From the NCBI GenBank assembly GCA_944382705.1, contig CALWNE010000044.1, forward strand, positions 1-64,000: a DNA stretch of 64,000 nt, read 5' to 3'. The notes under the pieces were generated by a model. It was not told where the DNA came from and did no database searches. It was given only the letters and a program-made list of their open reading frames with translations. A program made the position numbers and the translations under genes. The stretch comes from an uncultured Allofournierella sp. GTDB taxonomy: Bacteria > Bacillota > Clostridia > Oscillospirales > Ruminococcaceae. Positions 8,395-16,548 of the stretch are shown here, piece after piece (the first letter of the stretch is position 1; each line of letters begins with the position of its first letter).

Positions 8395-9153
8395 TTACCG
8401 GATGCCCAGCTTTGCCCGGATGGCGGCGCTTTCTTCTTTATCCAGCTGGGTGCGGCGGGTGATGGCCTGCTCCACCTGTTCGGCGGTCATGGGCCGTTTG
8501 ATGGCAATCAAAGCCTTGGTGGGAATGCCCTGCTGAGTAAACATCTGCTCATGCTCGGTGCGGATGTTCCATTCCGGCTCCTGCTGGTGCAGGTCGAAGG
8601 TGTGCCAGATAATTTCAAAGCCTGCTTCTTCAAAGTAGGTCAGACTGTCTTTAAAAAGGCCGTCATCGTCGGTTTTAAAGTAGATTTCACCTTCCGGGGC
8701 CAGAATGGTGCGGTAGAGTGCCAGCTGGCGGGTGTGGGTGAGCCGGTGCTTTTTGTGGGCCAGCTTTTTGTTCCAGGGATTGCAGAAGTTGATGTAGATG
8801 CGCTGCACCTGGTCCTGCTCGTTGAAGGCATTGAGAATGCGCTCAATGTCCAGGCTCATAATCTGCACATTGTCCGGCACAAGGCCCTTTTCCTGGTACA
8901 CCCGTTCAATGTTGCGCTTGGCCAGAATCAGTACCTTATCGGTAATATCAATGCCCAGGTAGTTGATGTCCGGGTGACGGCTGGCCAGCTGAGCCAGAAA
9001 ACCGCCCTTACCGCAGCCCAGCTCCAGATGAACCGGCTGCTGGGGGCGGGCAAATACGCTGTGCCAGCGGCCCTTGTTTTCCAGCGGTTCGTGGGCGTGG
9101 AAGGGGCAGGCCAGCAGTTCGGGGCGGGCGTAGGGTTTAAATCGCATTCTCAT
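8395..9153 (-). CDS. trmB: tRNA (guanine-N7)-methyltransferase TrmB
   Basis: A 252-residue SAM-dependent enzyme that methylates G46 in the tRNA variable loop. It shows the SAM motif LELGCGKGGFLAQLA, the INFCNPWNKKLAHKKHR segment and the late KTDDDGLF motif of TrmB. The start was placed at 9153 (ATG preceded by AAGGAG); a second ATG two codons later is also possible, and the longer open frame overlaps alaX. It lies 22 nt downstream of alaX, so both tRNA-quality genes probably form one transcript. Confidence 0.93.
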   Translation of the reverse strand: MRMRFKPYARPELLACPFHAHEPLENKGRWHSVFARPQQPVHLELGCGKGGFLAQLASRHPDINYLGIDITDKVLILAKRNIERVYQEKGLVPDNVQIMSLDIERILNAFNEQDQVQRIYINFCNPWNKKLAHKKHRLTHTRQLALYRTILAPEGEIYFKTDDDGLFKDSLTYFEEAGFEIIWHTFDLHQQEPEWNIRTEHEQMFTQQGIPTKALIAIKRPMTAEQVEQAITRRTQLDKEESAAIRAKLGIR

Positions 9154-9175
9154 GGTGGGGTATTTCTCCTTATTT

Positions 9176-10342
9176 TTAAGTGTTTGAGATGATTGTTTGC
9201 AGATAAGCGGCAGCTTTGGCGGCATCCTGCTGGATGCTGCCCTGCACAAAGCCCGGCTTGCCGCCGCCCCGGCCCTCAAAAGCCTGGTTCAGCTCACGGC
9301 AGAGGGGGCGCAAATCCGCCTGGGCATCGGCACAGGCCAGGGCATACAGGGCCCCGCCCTGGGGCAGAGGGCTGAACACGGCGCACAGCCCCTGGGTGCG
9401 CTGGGTGAGGGCGGCACACAACCGCTGAAGGGATTGGGGGGCAAGGTCCGGCTGAATGAGCACGGGGGCTTGGCCGGGCTGCACCTGCTGGCTGAGGGCC
9501 TGGAACAGCTGCTGTTCCAGCTGACCGGCCCGGAAGCGGGCGGCCTCCAGCTCCTGCTGCTGACGCTCCACGCCCTGGGCCAGCTGTTGGGGGGTAACGC
9601 TGAGCATGCGCCGGATGGCCACCGCCTGCTCCTGCTGGCTGCATACCTCCCGGTAGGCCCGCACGCCGCACACCACAAACAGCCGCACGCCGCATTTGTA
9701 GTTCTGCCACTGGATGATTTTAATCAGGCCCACCTGGCCGGTGCGCTGCACATGGGTGCCGCAGCAGGCGCAGCAATCTGCCTGGGGGACCGTAACCAAG
9801 CGTACCGGGCCTTCCAGTGCTTTTTTGCTCCGGTAGGTCTGGCTGGCCAGCTGGTGGGGCTGGTACCACTGGGCCTGTACGGGAACATCCTGCCAGATCA
9901 TCTGGTTGGCCCGCTCCTCCGCCTGGGCCAGCTGCTGGGCCGTAAGGAGGATGCTGGTATCCATGGTCAGGTAGTCCTGCCCGATGTGAAAGCCCAGGTT
10001 CTGCACCCCGAACATCTGGTGCAGCAGGCCGGAGAGAATATGCTCTCCCGTGTGCTGCTGGCACATCTCCAGCCGGTAATCCCCATCCACCAGCCCCTGC
10101 ACCTCAAGGCCGGGCTCCAGGGGAGCTTCCAGCAGGTGTACCACCTGGCCTTCCTTGTGGTATACATCCAGCACCGGCAGCCCGTTCAGGGCGCCCCGGT
10201 CGGCAGGCTGGCCGCCCCCCTGGGGGTAGAAGGCGGTTTGTGTTAAAGTAACTTCCCACAGCTCCTTGCAGGGCTGGCAGCCAGTGACGGAAGCGGTAAA
10301 TTCCAGCACCGGCGGCTGGCTGTAATAAAGAGGCTCACACAT
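9176..10342 (-). CDS. alanyl-tRNA editing protein (AlaX with DHHA1 domain)
   Basis: A 388-residue stand-alone editing enzyme related to the AlaRS editing domain; it hydrolyses mischarged Ser- or Gly-tRNA(Ala). Zinc ligands are visible as HTGEH (H97, H101) and CGTH (C194, H197). A coiled-coil stretch spans roughly 225-265, and the C-terminus carries a DHHA1-type GRGGGKPGFVQG motif, making this the long AlaX form. The start has AAAGGAG about 10 nt upstream of ATG 10342. The much longer open frame to 12100 is antisense to the next gene and was not used. Confidence 0.9.
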   Translation of the reverse strand: MCEPLYYSQPPVLEFTASVTGCQPCKELWEVTLTQTAFYPQGGGQPADRGALNGLPVLDVYHKEGQVVHLLEAPLEPGLEVQGLVDGDYRLEMCQQHTGEHILSGLLHQMFGVQNLGFHIGQDYLTMDTSILLTAQQLAQAEERANQMIWQDVPVQAQWYQPHQLASQTYRSKKALEGPVRLVTVPQADCCACCGTHVQRTGQVGLIKIIQWQNYKCGVRLFVVCGVRAYREVCSQQEQAVAIRRMLSVTPQQLAQGVERQQQELEAARFRAGQLEQQLFQALSQQVQPGQAPVLIQPDLAPQSLQRLCAALTQRTQGLCAVFSPLPQGGALYALACADAQADLRPLCRELNQAFEGRGGGKPGFVQGSIQQDAAKAAAYLQTIISNT

Positions 10343-10507
10343 GGGCAGGGGCTCCTTTCGGCACTTGGTACATAATGTTTTATTGTAACACACTTTGGGC
10401 GGAATGTCACCGCAGAGCGGCCCTTTTGGTTGCGAAGGGGACACAGGCCGTTGTATAATAAAGAATACTGGAACCAAACACAAATCAGCAAGGGAGCAAT
10501 GCCAGAT

Positions 10508-11734
10508 ATGATGAAGCAAATGGCGGCCATAGCGTGCAGCGCACTGCTGCTGGCCGGATGCAGCGTGCAGCAGCTGCAATGGGTGCCCCAGGCACCCACA
10601 GCGTCCGCTGAGGTTCAGGAACAGCAGACCCAGCGGGTGCTGTATGTACAGGATGACCAGGGGCTGCTGGAAGGGGCATTGCAGGCGTACAGCCAGGCTA
10701 CCGGGGTACAGGTGGTGAGCCAGCAAAACCAGCCGGACGCTGCGCCCGGCCTGGTAGTAACTTATCAGCTGCCCACCAGCCAAACAGCGGTGGACCTGGC
10801 CCAGGAGGTGCCCCTTTTGATGACTGCGGCAGGCCGCAGTGCCCAGAACAGCTGCTATGGGCTGCCCTTTGGCGGCGGCAGTTACGGATACCTGGCGGAT
10901 GCCCGGATGCTGCGGGCTTTGCTGGGCAGCAGTTTTGACCCAGCCCGGCTGGCGGCCGCCAGCTGGGAGGAATGGCAGACCTTTGTGCAGACGGTGCAGG
11001 CATGGATAGAGCAGCCCCAGGCGGTTTCGGTGGTGCTGGCAGGCCGCAGCTACCGGCTGCCCGCCCAGCCTGGGCCGGAGCTGGGCCAGCTGGCGGGTGT
11101 GTTTACCTTTGCGGGCTCCACTGCCTACAATGGGGCCGTTCTCACGCCGGTGCTGGCAACCTGCTTTGCAACCCCGGAACAGGTGGCCAGCCGCACCCAG
11201 GAGGATACAGCGGCGCTGCAAAAAAACCTGACGGCACTGGTGGAGCTGATGAAGCTGGAAGCCAGCGCCATGGCAGGCCCGCAGGGCCGGCTGCAAAGCA
11301 GCCAGGCCTTGGAGCTGAGCCAGGAGCAGGCGTTGCAGACCTTTGCCCAGGGGCAGGCTCTGTTTTACCGTACCGGCACCAGTGAAATTAAGCTGATGGA
11401 GCCCCAGCTGGCCCAGGAAGTATGCCTGGTGCCCGTTCCCTTTGGGTTTGCCGCCGAAAGCCTGAGCGGTGAAGGCTTTGCAATGGACCAGCTGCGCTGG
11501 CCCATTGAGGCGGCAGAGGGCTGGCTGATGGTATCCAGCCAGGCGGAGAGCCAGCAGCAGAAGGAGGCCCAGGCATTTTTGCTTTGGGCCTACACCAACC
11601 CCGCAGCAGCCAGCCAGCTGCCCGCTGCCACAACCACCCAGGAGGGGCATCTGCCGGATTTGGCAGCAGCCCTTTCGGACTATGTGCGCAGTGACCTGCA
11701 AAACCAGGCGGCGGTGCTGCTGGGGGCGGAATAA
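10508..11734 (+). CDS. lipoprotein, extracellular solute-binding-like
   Basis: About 408 residues. The N-terminus (MMKQMAAIACSALLLAGCS) is a type II signal peptide with lipobox LAGC, so it should be anchored outside the membrane. The rest resembles a bacterial type-1 solute-binding protein (YLADARMLRALLG, late EAQAFLLWAYTNP helix), a fold used with ABC importers. No permease or ATPase genes are adjacent, so the ligand is unknown and it may act alone. The ATG at 10508 has GGGAG 11 nt upstream; 10499 and 10511 are alternatives. A TATAAT element lies at about 10454. Confidence 0.75.
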   Translation: MMKQMAAIACSALLLAGCSVQQLQWVPQAPTASAEVQEQQTQRVLYVQDDQGLLEGALQAYSQATGVQVVSQQNQPDAAPGLVVTYQLPTSQTAVDLAQEVPLLMTAAGRSAQNSCYGLPFGGGSYGYLADARMLRALLGSSFDPARLAAASWEEWQTFVQTVQAWIEQPQAVSVVLAGRSYRLPAQPGPELGQLAGVFTFAGSTAYNGAVLTPVLATCFATPEQVASRTQEDTAALQKNLTALVELMKLEASAMAGPQGRLQSSQALELSQEQALQTFAQGQALFYRTGTSEIKLMEPQLAQEVCLVPVPFGFAAESLSGEGFAMDQLRWPIEAAEGWLMVSSQAESQQQKEAQAFLLWAYTNPAAASQLPAATTTQEGHLPDLAAALSDYVRSDLQNQAAVLLGAE

Positions 11735-11773
11735 AATAGGGCCTTCTTTTGCCTTGGCTGCTATGGAATAAGC

Positions 11774-11804
11774 CCTAGCAGCAGCAACAGCCGCTGGTGC
11801 TAGG
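11774..11804 (+). repeat. strong hairpin downstream of the lipoprotein gene
   Basis: CCTAGCA and TGCTAGG close a stem with a further CAG/CTG pair inside. There is no T-run, so it may protect the mRNA end rather than terminate. A second pairing, GCCGGGC with GCCCGGC, lies just downstream. Confidence 0.45.
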
Positions 11805-11927
11805 ATGGCCGGGCGGTTATGCCAGTTTCCAGCCCGTTGCAGGGGCCTGGCCCGGCTGTCTTGCAGGAGAGGGCAGCAGTGCCGCAGCCAACCGGCTCCA
11901 AAAGGCCAGACAGCTGTATAAATTGCA

Positions 11928-12002
11928 AAGCCCCCGTGCATACTTAGGAAGAAGGGCGCACGATTGCGCACCCATGACTTGGTAGAAACGGGGGATTTTT
12001 TT
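11928..12002 (+). promoter_or_regulatory. structured leader with terminator-like stem abutting the start codon
   Basis: CCCCCGT (about 11931-11937) can pair with ACGGGGG (about 11988-11994), which is followed by ATTTTTTT and directly by the ATG at 12003. An inner GCGCA/TGCGC hairpin sits between. The GGGGG that should act as ribosome site is inside the stem. A TATAAA element lies at about 11917-11922, so this stem would be most of the 5' UTR. Confidence 0.5.
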
Positions 12003-12464
12003 ATGGCATATCCACACGGAAACATCCAGCAGAATATGACCGATAACCAGGCAGTCCTCAATGCCGTGGTTGCCAACACTGAAATGGGCAAAAACACCAT
12101 GGATCAGCTGATTGAACTGACCCAGGACCGCAACCTGCGAGCCAGCTTTCTGAACCAGCAAAAGGAGTACCGCCGGTTGAACCAAGCAGCCCACACCGCC
12201 ATTGAAGCCTGCGGCGGCCGCAGCGAGGGCCAGACTCCCTTTGCACGGCTGACCACCAAGGTAGGCATCTGGAGCCAGACCATTGCAGACAAAAGCAACC
12301 GCAATCTGGCGGATATGGTGATTCAGGGAGCCACCCAGGGCATTATGGACTGCGAAAAGGCCCGCAAAGACTACCCTGGTGCCAGTTCCGGGGCAAAAAA
12401 GCTGCTGGATGAACTTCAGCAGTTTGAGGAACGCACGGCCCAGGATATGCGGCGTTTTTTGTAA
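12003..12464 (+). CDS. helical-bundle protein, ferritin-like/DUF2383-like, function unknown
   Basis: A 153-residue, almost all-helical soluble protein with no signal peptide. Its heptad-like spacing and length recall small four-helix-bundle families such as DUF2383 (PA2169-type), but I cannot assign it firmly. A Cys-Gly-Gly segment lies in the middle (EACGGRSEG). The start was chosen as MAYPHGN because the open frame upstream crosses a hairpin with no ribosome site. A perfect 38-nt terminator palindrome follows, so it is a single-gene transcript with an unusually structured leader. Confidence 0.6.
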   Translation: MAYPHGNIQQNMTDNQAVLNAVVANTEMGKNTMDQLIELTQDRNLRASFLNQQKEYRRLNQAAHTAIEACGGRSEGQTPFARLTTKVGIWSQTIADKSNRNLADMVIQGATQGIMDCEKARKDYPGASSGAKKLLDELQQFEERTAQDMRRFL

Positions 12465-12500
12465 AGACCAAATCCGCAGACCGGCAAGCAACCCCATAAA

Positions 12501-12538
12501 CAAAGAGCCATCCTGTAAATTTACAGGATGGCTCTTTG
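12501..12538. terminator. 38-nt perfect palindromic terminator
   Basis: The two 19-nt arms (12501-12519 and 12520-12538) are perfectly complementary, starting CAAAGAGCCATCC and ending with its complement. Confidence 0.75.
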
Positions 12539-12660
12539 CCTATGAGGATTAGTTTGAGCGTGGGGCCGGTGCAATGCCGGGCAAAAAAACCAGCCTATTG
12601 GCCCATTGGCAAAGGGCTGCCCTGAACGCCCAGGGGGAGCAAAACCGGGGCGCTTTAAGC

Positions 12661-13578
12661 TTACAGGGGAGAAAAGGGAGCGTGCTGGCGGCAGAAATTC
12701 ACAAAGGCTTTTTCGCAGGCGGAAAGCATACTGTCGCTCCGGTAGACCAGATATAGGCCCCGGTACAGGCTTTCCTGCTGCAATTCAAAGGCAAGAATAC
12801 GCCCTGCATCAATCCAGGGCTTGGCGTACAGGGCGGAGCAGACCGTAACCCCCAGCCCCTGGGCCACTGCATCCAAAATGGTTTGGGGCTGCTCGATGCG
12901 GGCCACGATGTTCAGGCACTGGGTATCCATTCCCAGTTGCTCCACATACCGCAGCAGCTGCTGGTGGGTGCCGGAGCCTTCCTCCCGGCAGAGCATGGGC
13001 TCGGTGAGCAGCTGGCTGCCCAGTGCGCCCTTCTGGGCCAGCTGACTGTACCGGGGCAGGGCGGGAGCGGCAAGAATCAGTTTATCCTGACACAGAAGCT
13101 GGTAGGTGCAGCCCTCCTCCAGCAGACGGGTGCCAACCAGACCCAGCCGGATGGTGCGCTGGCGCAGCAGCTCGTGGACCTTCTGGCTGTCTGCATTCTG
13201 CAGCTGGTAACGGCATTGAGGCATCTGTGCCGAAAAACCTGCCATCAGGGCAGGAGCCAGGCACCGGCTGGGCACGGTGGAGGCGGCCAGACACAGCAGG
13301 TCGGTGTTTTGGTTGGGCCGTGCCAGATTTTCCAGCTGGGTACACTGGGTGAGAATTTCCTGGGCACGGGGCAGAATCAGGGCGCCCAGGGGGGTAAGGG
13401 CGGTTTGCCGCTTGCTGCCCCGCACAAACAAATCGCCCCCCAGCTGCTGCTCCAAGCCCCGCACATGGGTGCTGGCGGTGGACTGGGTGATGTACAGCTG
13501 CTGGGCAGCCAGGGTGAAGCTTTGCAGCTGGACCACGGTGACAAACACCTCCAGCTGCTTGAGGTTGATGTTCAGCAT
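12661..13578 (-). CDS. LysR-family transcriptional regulator
   Basis: A 305-residue regulator with an N-terminal winged helix-turn-helix (LKQLEVFVTVVQLQSFTLAAQQLYITQSTASTHV region, residues 4-40) and a C-terminal ligand-binding domain of the periplasmic-binding fold. ATG 13578 has AAGGAG 5 nt upstream; a GTG two codons earlier overlaps that site. No divergent or adjacent target gene is obvious: the neighbour mtnN is separated by a terminator. The ligand cannot be inferred. Confidence 0.9.
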   Translation of the reverse strand: MLNINLKQLEVFVTVVQLQSFTLAAQQLYITQSTASTHVRGLEQQLGGDLFVRGSKRQTALTPLGALILPRAQEILTQCTQLENLARPNQNTDLLCLAASTVPSRCLAPALMAGFSAQMPQCRYQLQNADSQKVHELLRQRTIRLGLVGTRLLEEGCTYQLLCQDKLILAAPALPRYSQLAQKGALGSQLLTEPMLCREEGSGTHQQLLRYVEQLGMDTQCLNIVARIEQPQTILDAVAQGLGVTVCSALYAKPWIDAGRILAFELQQESLYRGLYLVYRSDSMLSACEKAFVNFCRQHAPFSPL

Positions 13579-13626
13579 GGGCACTCCTTCTTTCGTAGTA
13601 TTTTAAAAAACATAACGAATAGAGCC

Positions 13627-13680
13627 AAAAAACCGGCACGAGGGGCAGCCCAGGGCTGCCCCGTGCCGGGAAGGTTTTTT
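13627..13680. terminator. terminator of the ychF-mtnN unit
   Basis: A long GC stem (CCGGCACG..GGGGCAGCC with GGCTGCCCC..GTGCCGG) is flanked by A and T runs on both sides. Confidence 0.8.
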
Positions 13681-13700
13681 AAAAGCGGAAGATGAATCCA

Positions 13701-14387
13701 TTACAGTGCTTTCAGCATGGCACACACAATGCGGGTGGCGGTGGCCACATACTCGCTGATGCTGAAATCCTTCACCACCAGGCGCTCGTGGCCTTCTTCA
13801 TCGGCATTGTCGCTCATGGCCCGCAGCACCACGCAGGGCACATTGTTTTTTGCCGCAATCTGGCAGACGGCGGCGCCCTCCATCTCCACACAGTCCGGGC
13901 TGGTTTTGGCAGCAATGGCTTCTTTGGTGGCACTGTCGCCCACAAACTGGTCGCCGGTGGCAATCTTGCCCTTCAGAGCAGTTACCCCTGCCTGGCGGCA
14001 GGCCTCCATGGCTGCCTGCACCAGGGCAGGGTCACCCTCATATTGGGCGGTAAAGGGAGCGGACTGGGCAATCATGTCGTCCTGGGCGTCGTGGTAAACC
14101 ACGGTTTTGCCCACCACCACATCACCAATGCCGATTTTGCTGGTCATGTTGCCGGCAATGCCGGAAAAGATAATCCGCTGTGCCCCAAACTTGGTAATAA
14201 GCACCTGGGTGGTAGCTGCGGCGTTGGCCTTGCCCATACCGGCGCAGCAAACAACCACCTCTTTTTCGCCCAGACGGCCCACATGGTATTCCACCCCTGC
14301 ATAGGGGACAATGGTCACGCCGTCCAGCTGGGCGCAAAGCTGCTCCACTTCATCGGGCATGGCACCCATAATGCCGAAAATTTCCAT
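13701..14387 (-). CDS. mtnN: 5'-methylthioadenosine/S-adenosylhomocysteine nucleosidase
   Basis: A 228-residue cytoplasmic hydrolase that splits MTA and SAH to adenine plus methylthioribose or S-ribosylhomocysteine, in the methyl and AI-2 cycles. Active-site residues are visible: Glu in GAMPDEVE near residue 12, Glu in VEMEGAA near 173 and Asp in RAMSDNAD near 196. The start ATG 14387 has AGGAGG about 9 nt upstream. It lies 25 nt after ychF and is likely co-transcribed with it. Confidence 0.95.
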   Translation of the reverse strand: MEIFGIMGAMPDEVEQLCAQLDGVTIVPYAGVEYHVGRLGEKEVVVCCAGMGKANAAATTQVLITKFGAQRIIFSGIAGNMTSKIGIGDVVVGKTVVYHDAQDDMIAQSAPFTAQYEGDPALVQAAMEACRQAGVTALKGKIATGDQFVGDSATKEAIAAKTSPDCVEMEGAAVCQIAAKNNVPCVVLRAMSDNADEEGHERLVVKDFSISEYVATATRIVCAMLKAL

Positions 14388-14412
14388 ATGCTGTTCCTCC
14401 TGCCTGGGGATA

Positions 14413-15525
14413 TTACACATTGAACAGGAACTCGACGATGTCGCCGTCCTGCATTACATATTCCTTGCCTTCGGTGCGCTGCAAGCCCTTGGATTTTACG
14501 GTGGCCATGTTAAAGTCACAGGCGGCAAAATCGGCGTAGCTTACCACGATGGCACGGATGAAGCCCCGCTCAAAGTCCGAGTGAATCTTACCGGCGGCCT
14601 GGGGTGCTTTGGTGCCCCGGCGGATGGTCCAGGCGCGGCATTCCTTCTTGCCTTCGGTGAGGTAGGAAATCAGGCCCAGCAGGGAGTAGCTGGCTTTAAT
14701 CAGATTGTCCAGACCGGTGGCCTCGATGCCCATTTCACGGAGGAATTCCTTCTTTTCTTCGGGGGTGTAGTCCGCAATGTCCTCCTCGGTTTTGGCGCAG
14801 ATGGGAATGCACTCAGCACCCTCCTCGGCGGCCAGCTTCTGCACGGCGTGGTAATGCACATTCTCGTTCATGCCGCTCATCAGGTCGTCCTCGCTCATGT
14901 TGGCGGCGTAAATTACCGGTTTTACGGTAATCAGGCCCATCTCCTTGAGCTGGAGCATCTGGTCCTCGTCGTCCTGGTTAAAGGGGAAGCTGCGGGCGTT
15001 TTTGCCCTTGCCCAGGTGCTCGGCCAGCTCCTGGAGCCAGGCAGCGGAGGCCCCAGCCTTTTTGTCGCCGGTTTTGGCGGCCTTGGCAAAGCGGGCGACA
15101 CGGTTGGAAACGACCTCCAAATCGCTGAGAATCAGCTCGGTGTCAATGGTTTCAATGTCACGCAGGGGGTCCACGCTGCCATCCACATGAACAATGTCGG
15201 TGCCGCCGAAGCAGCGCACCACATGGACAATGGCGTCACATTCCCGGATGTTGCCCAGGAACTTGTTGCCCAGGCCCTCGCCCTGGGATGCGCCCTTTAC
15301 CAGGCCGGCAATGTCCACAAATTCCACAATAGCGGGAACTTTTTTCTCGGTATTGCAGATTTCGGCCAGCTTGTCCAGCCGGGCGTCGGGTACCGACACA
15401 ATGCCGGTGTTAGGTTCGATGGTGCAGAAGGGATAGTTGGCGGCTGCCGCATTCTTGGTGCTGGTGATGGCGTTGAACAGGGTGCTTTTGCCCACATTGG
15501 GCAGACCCACGATACCTAATTTCAT
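14413..15525 (-). CDS. ychF: YchF/Obg-like ATPase
   Basis: A 370-residue P-loop protein of the Obg group. The Walker A is GLPNVGKST and the G4 motif is NMSE rather than NKxD, which marks YchF as ATP- rather than GTP-specific. A C-terminal TGS domain ends with the expected YVMQDGDIVEFLFNV. YchF associates with ribosomes and takes part in stress control. The start has GAGAGGAA upstream of ATG 15525. Confidence 0.96.
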   Translation of the reverse strand: MKLGIVGLPNVGKSTLFNAITSTKNAAAANYPFCTIEPNTGIVSVPDARLDKLAEICNTEKKVPAIVEFVDIAGLVKGASQGEGLGNKFLGNIRECDAIVHVVRCFGGTDIVHVDGSVDPLRDIETIDTELILSDLEVVSNRVARFAKAAKTGDKKAGASAAWLQELAEHLGKGKNARSFPFNQDDEDQMLQLKEMGLITVKPVIYAANMSEDDLMSGMNENVHYHAVQKLAAEEGAECIPICAKTEEDIADYTPEEKKEFLREMGIEATGLDNLIKASYSLLGLISYLTEGKKECRAWTIRRGTKAPQAAGKIHSDFERGFIRAIVVSYADFAACDFNMATVKSKGLQRTEGKEYVMQDGDIVEFLFNV

Positions 15526-15853
15526 CGGATGATTCCTCTCCAGAACACCCATGAACCGGGCGTTCTGCCTTTCTGTAAAATTGCCTGTCTATTTTGTGGT
15601 GGCTGCCCAGACGCAGCCACCTTTGCTGGATGCAAAAAAGCTTGATGCAACTAAAGAGTATAGCATAAACAGGCCGGGTTTTCAACGAAAAACACCGACC
15701 ATAGGGCCTGCAGGAGCCACAATACGCCGTGGAATTTGACACGGTTCTTTTTTTATTTACAATTATACCGTATAATAAAGCAAACCCCCTGCACCAGACT
15801 GCCGCCCAAAGGGCGGCAGAGAATGCTAAAACACAAGTAAGGAGCGTGCCACC
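15526..15853. other. intergenic region: divergent promoters and a leader hairpin
   Basis: It separates ychF (minus) from the two-component operon (plus). It holds a TTGACA ... TACAAT promoter for the latter, a perfect hairpin CTGCCGCCC-AAA-GGGCGGCAG at about 15802-15822 in its leader, and a GTGGCTGC/GCAGCCAC stem near 15597-15622. No further gene was seen. Confidence 0.6.
15736..15763 (+). promoter_or_regulatory. promoter of the two-component operon
   Basis: TTGACA at 15736-15741 and TACAAT at 15758-15763 are separated by 16 bp. A second TATAAT at 15771 could also serve. Confidence 0.6.
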
Positions 15854-16543
15854 ATGGCCAACCAAAAAATCTTGATTGTGGATGACGACCAGAATATCTG
15901 CGAACTTTTGCGCCTGTACCTGGCAAAAGAGGGCTACGAGACACTTATTGCCCACGACGGACAAGCCGCCCTGGATTTGTTTGAAAAGGAAAAGCCGGAC
16001 ATGGTTTTGCTGGATGTAATGATGCCCCGCATGGACGGCTGGGAGGTATGCCGCCGCATTCGGGGCCAGAGCAATACCCCGGTGATTATGCTTACCGCAA
16101 AGGGGGAAACCTTTGATAAAGTGCTGGGCCTGGAACTGGGGGCAGACGATTATGTGGTAAAGCCCTTTGACACAAAAGAGGTGGTGGCACGCATTAAGGC
16201 GGTGCTGCGCCGGTGCAGCCCGGACAGCCAGGAAAGCAATGGAATTATCCAGTTTGAAAATCTTTCGCTGGATATGAGCCGCTACGAACTGAAGGTAAAG
16301 GGTCAGGTGGTGGAGGCACCTCCCAAGGAGCTGGAGCTGCTGGCTTATCTTGCAGGGCACCCCAACCGTGTGTTTACCCGTGACCAGCTGCTGGACGAGG
16401 TGTGGGGCTTTGAATATTATGGTGATTCCCGCACCATTGATGTGCATATTAAACGCCTGCGGGAAAAGCTGGAAGGTGCCAGCGATGCCTGGTGCCTGAA
16501 AACCGTGTGGGGCGTGGGCTACAAGTTTGAGGCAAAGGACTGA
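15854..16543 (+). CDS. OmpR/PhoB-family response regulator
   Basis: A 229-residue two-domain regulator. The receiver domain has the acidic pocket VDDDQ, the phospho-acceptor Asp54 in LLDVMMPRMDGWEV and the VVKPFD lysine. The C-terminal winged helix carries RDQLLDEVWGFEYYGDSRTIDVHIKRLR-type elements for DNA binding. AAGGAG precedes the ATG. It is followed after 5 nt by its sensor kinase. Target genes are not indicated by the sequence. Confidence 0.94.
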   Translation: MANQKILIVDDDQNICELLRLYLAKEGYETLIAHDGQAALDLFEKEKPDMVLLDVMMPRMDGWEVCRRIRGQSNTPVIMLTAKGETFDKVLGLELGADDYVVKPFDTKEVVARIKAVLRRCSPDSQESNGIIQFENLSLDMSRYELKVKGQVVEAPPKELELLAYLAGHPNRVFTRDQLLDEVWGFEYYGDSRTIDVHIKRLREKLEGASDAWCLKTVWGVGYKFEAKD

Positions 16544-16548
16544 GAGAT

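Noticed and set aside
11735..11930. possible cobalamin or other known riboswitch downstream of the lipoprotein gene
   Set aside because: Some hairpins are present, but I could not find the conserved B12-box or any other class-defining motif.
10343..12100. upstream extension of the AlaX frame to 974 codons
   Set aside because: The extra part lies antisense to the lipoprotein gene; the AlaX ribosome site at its ATG 10342 is clear.
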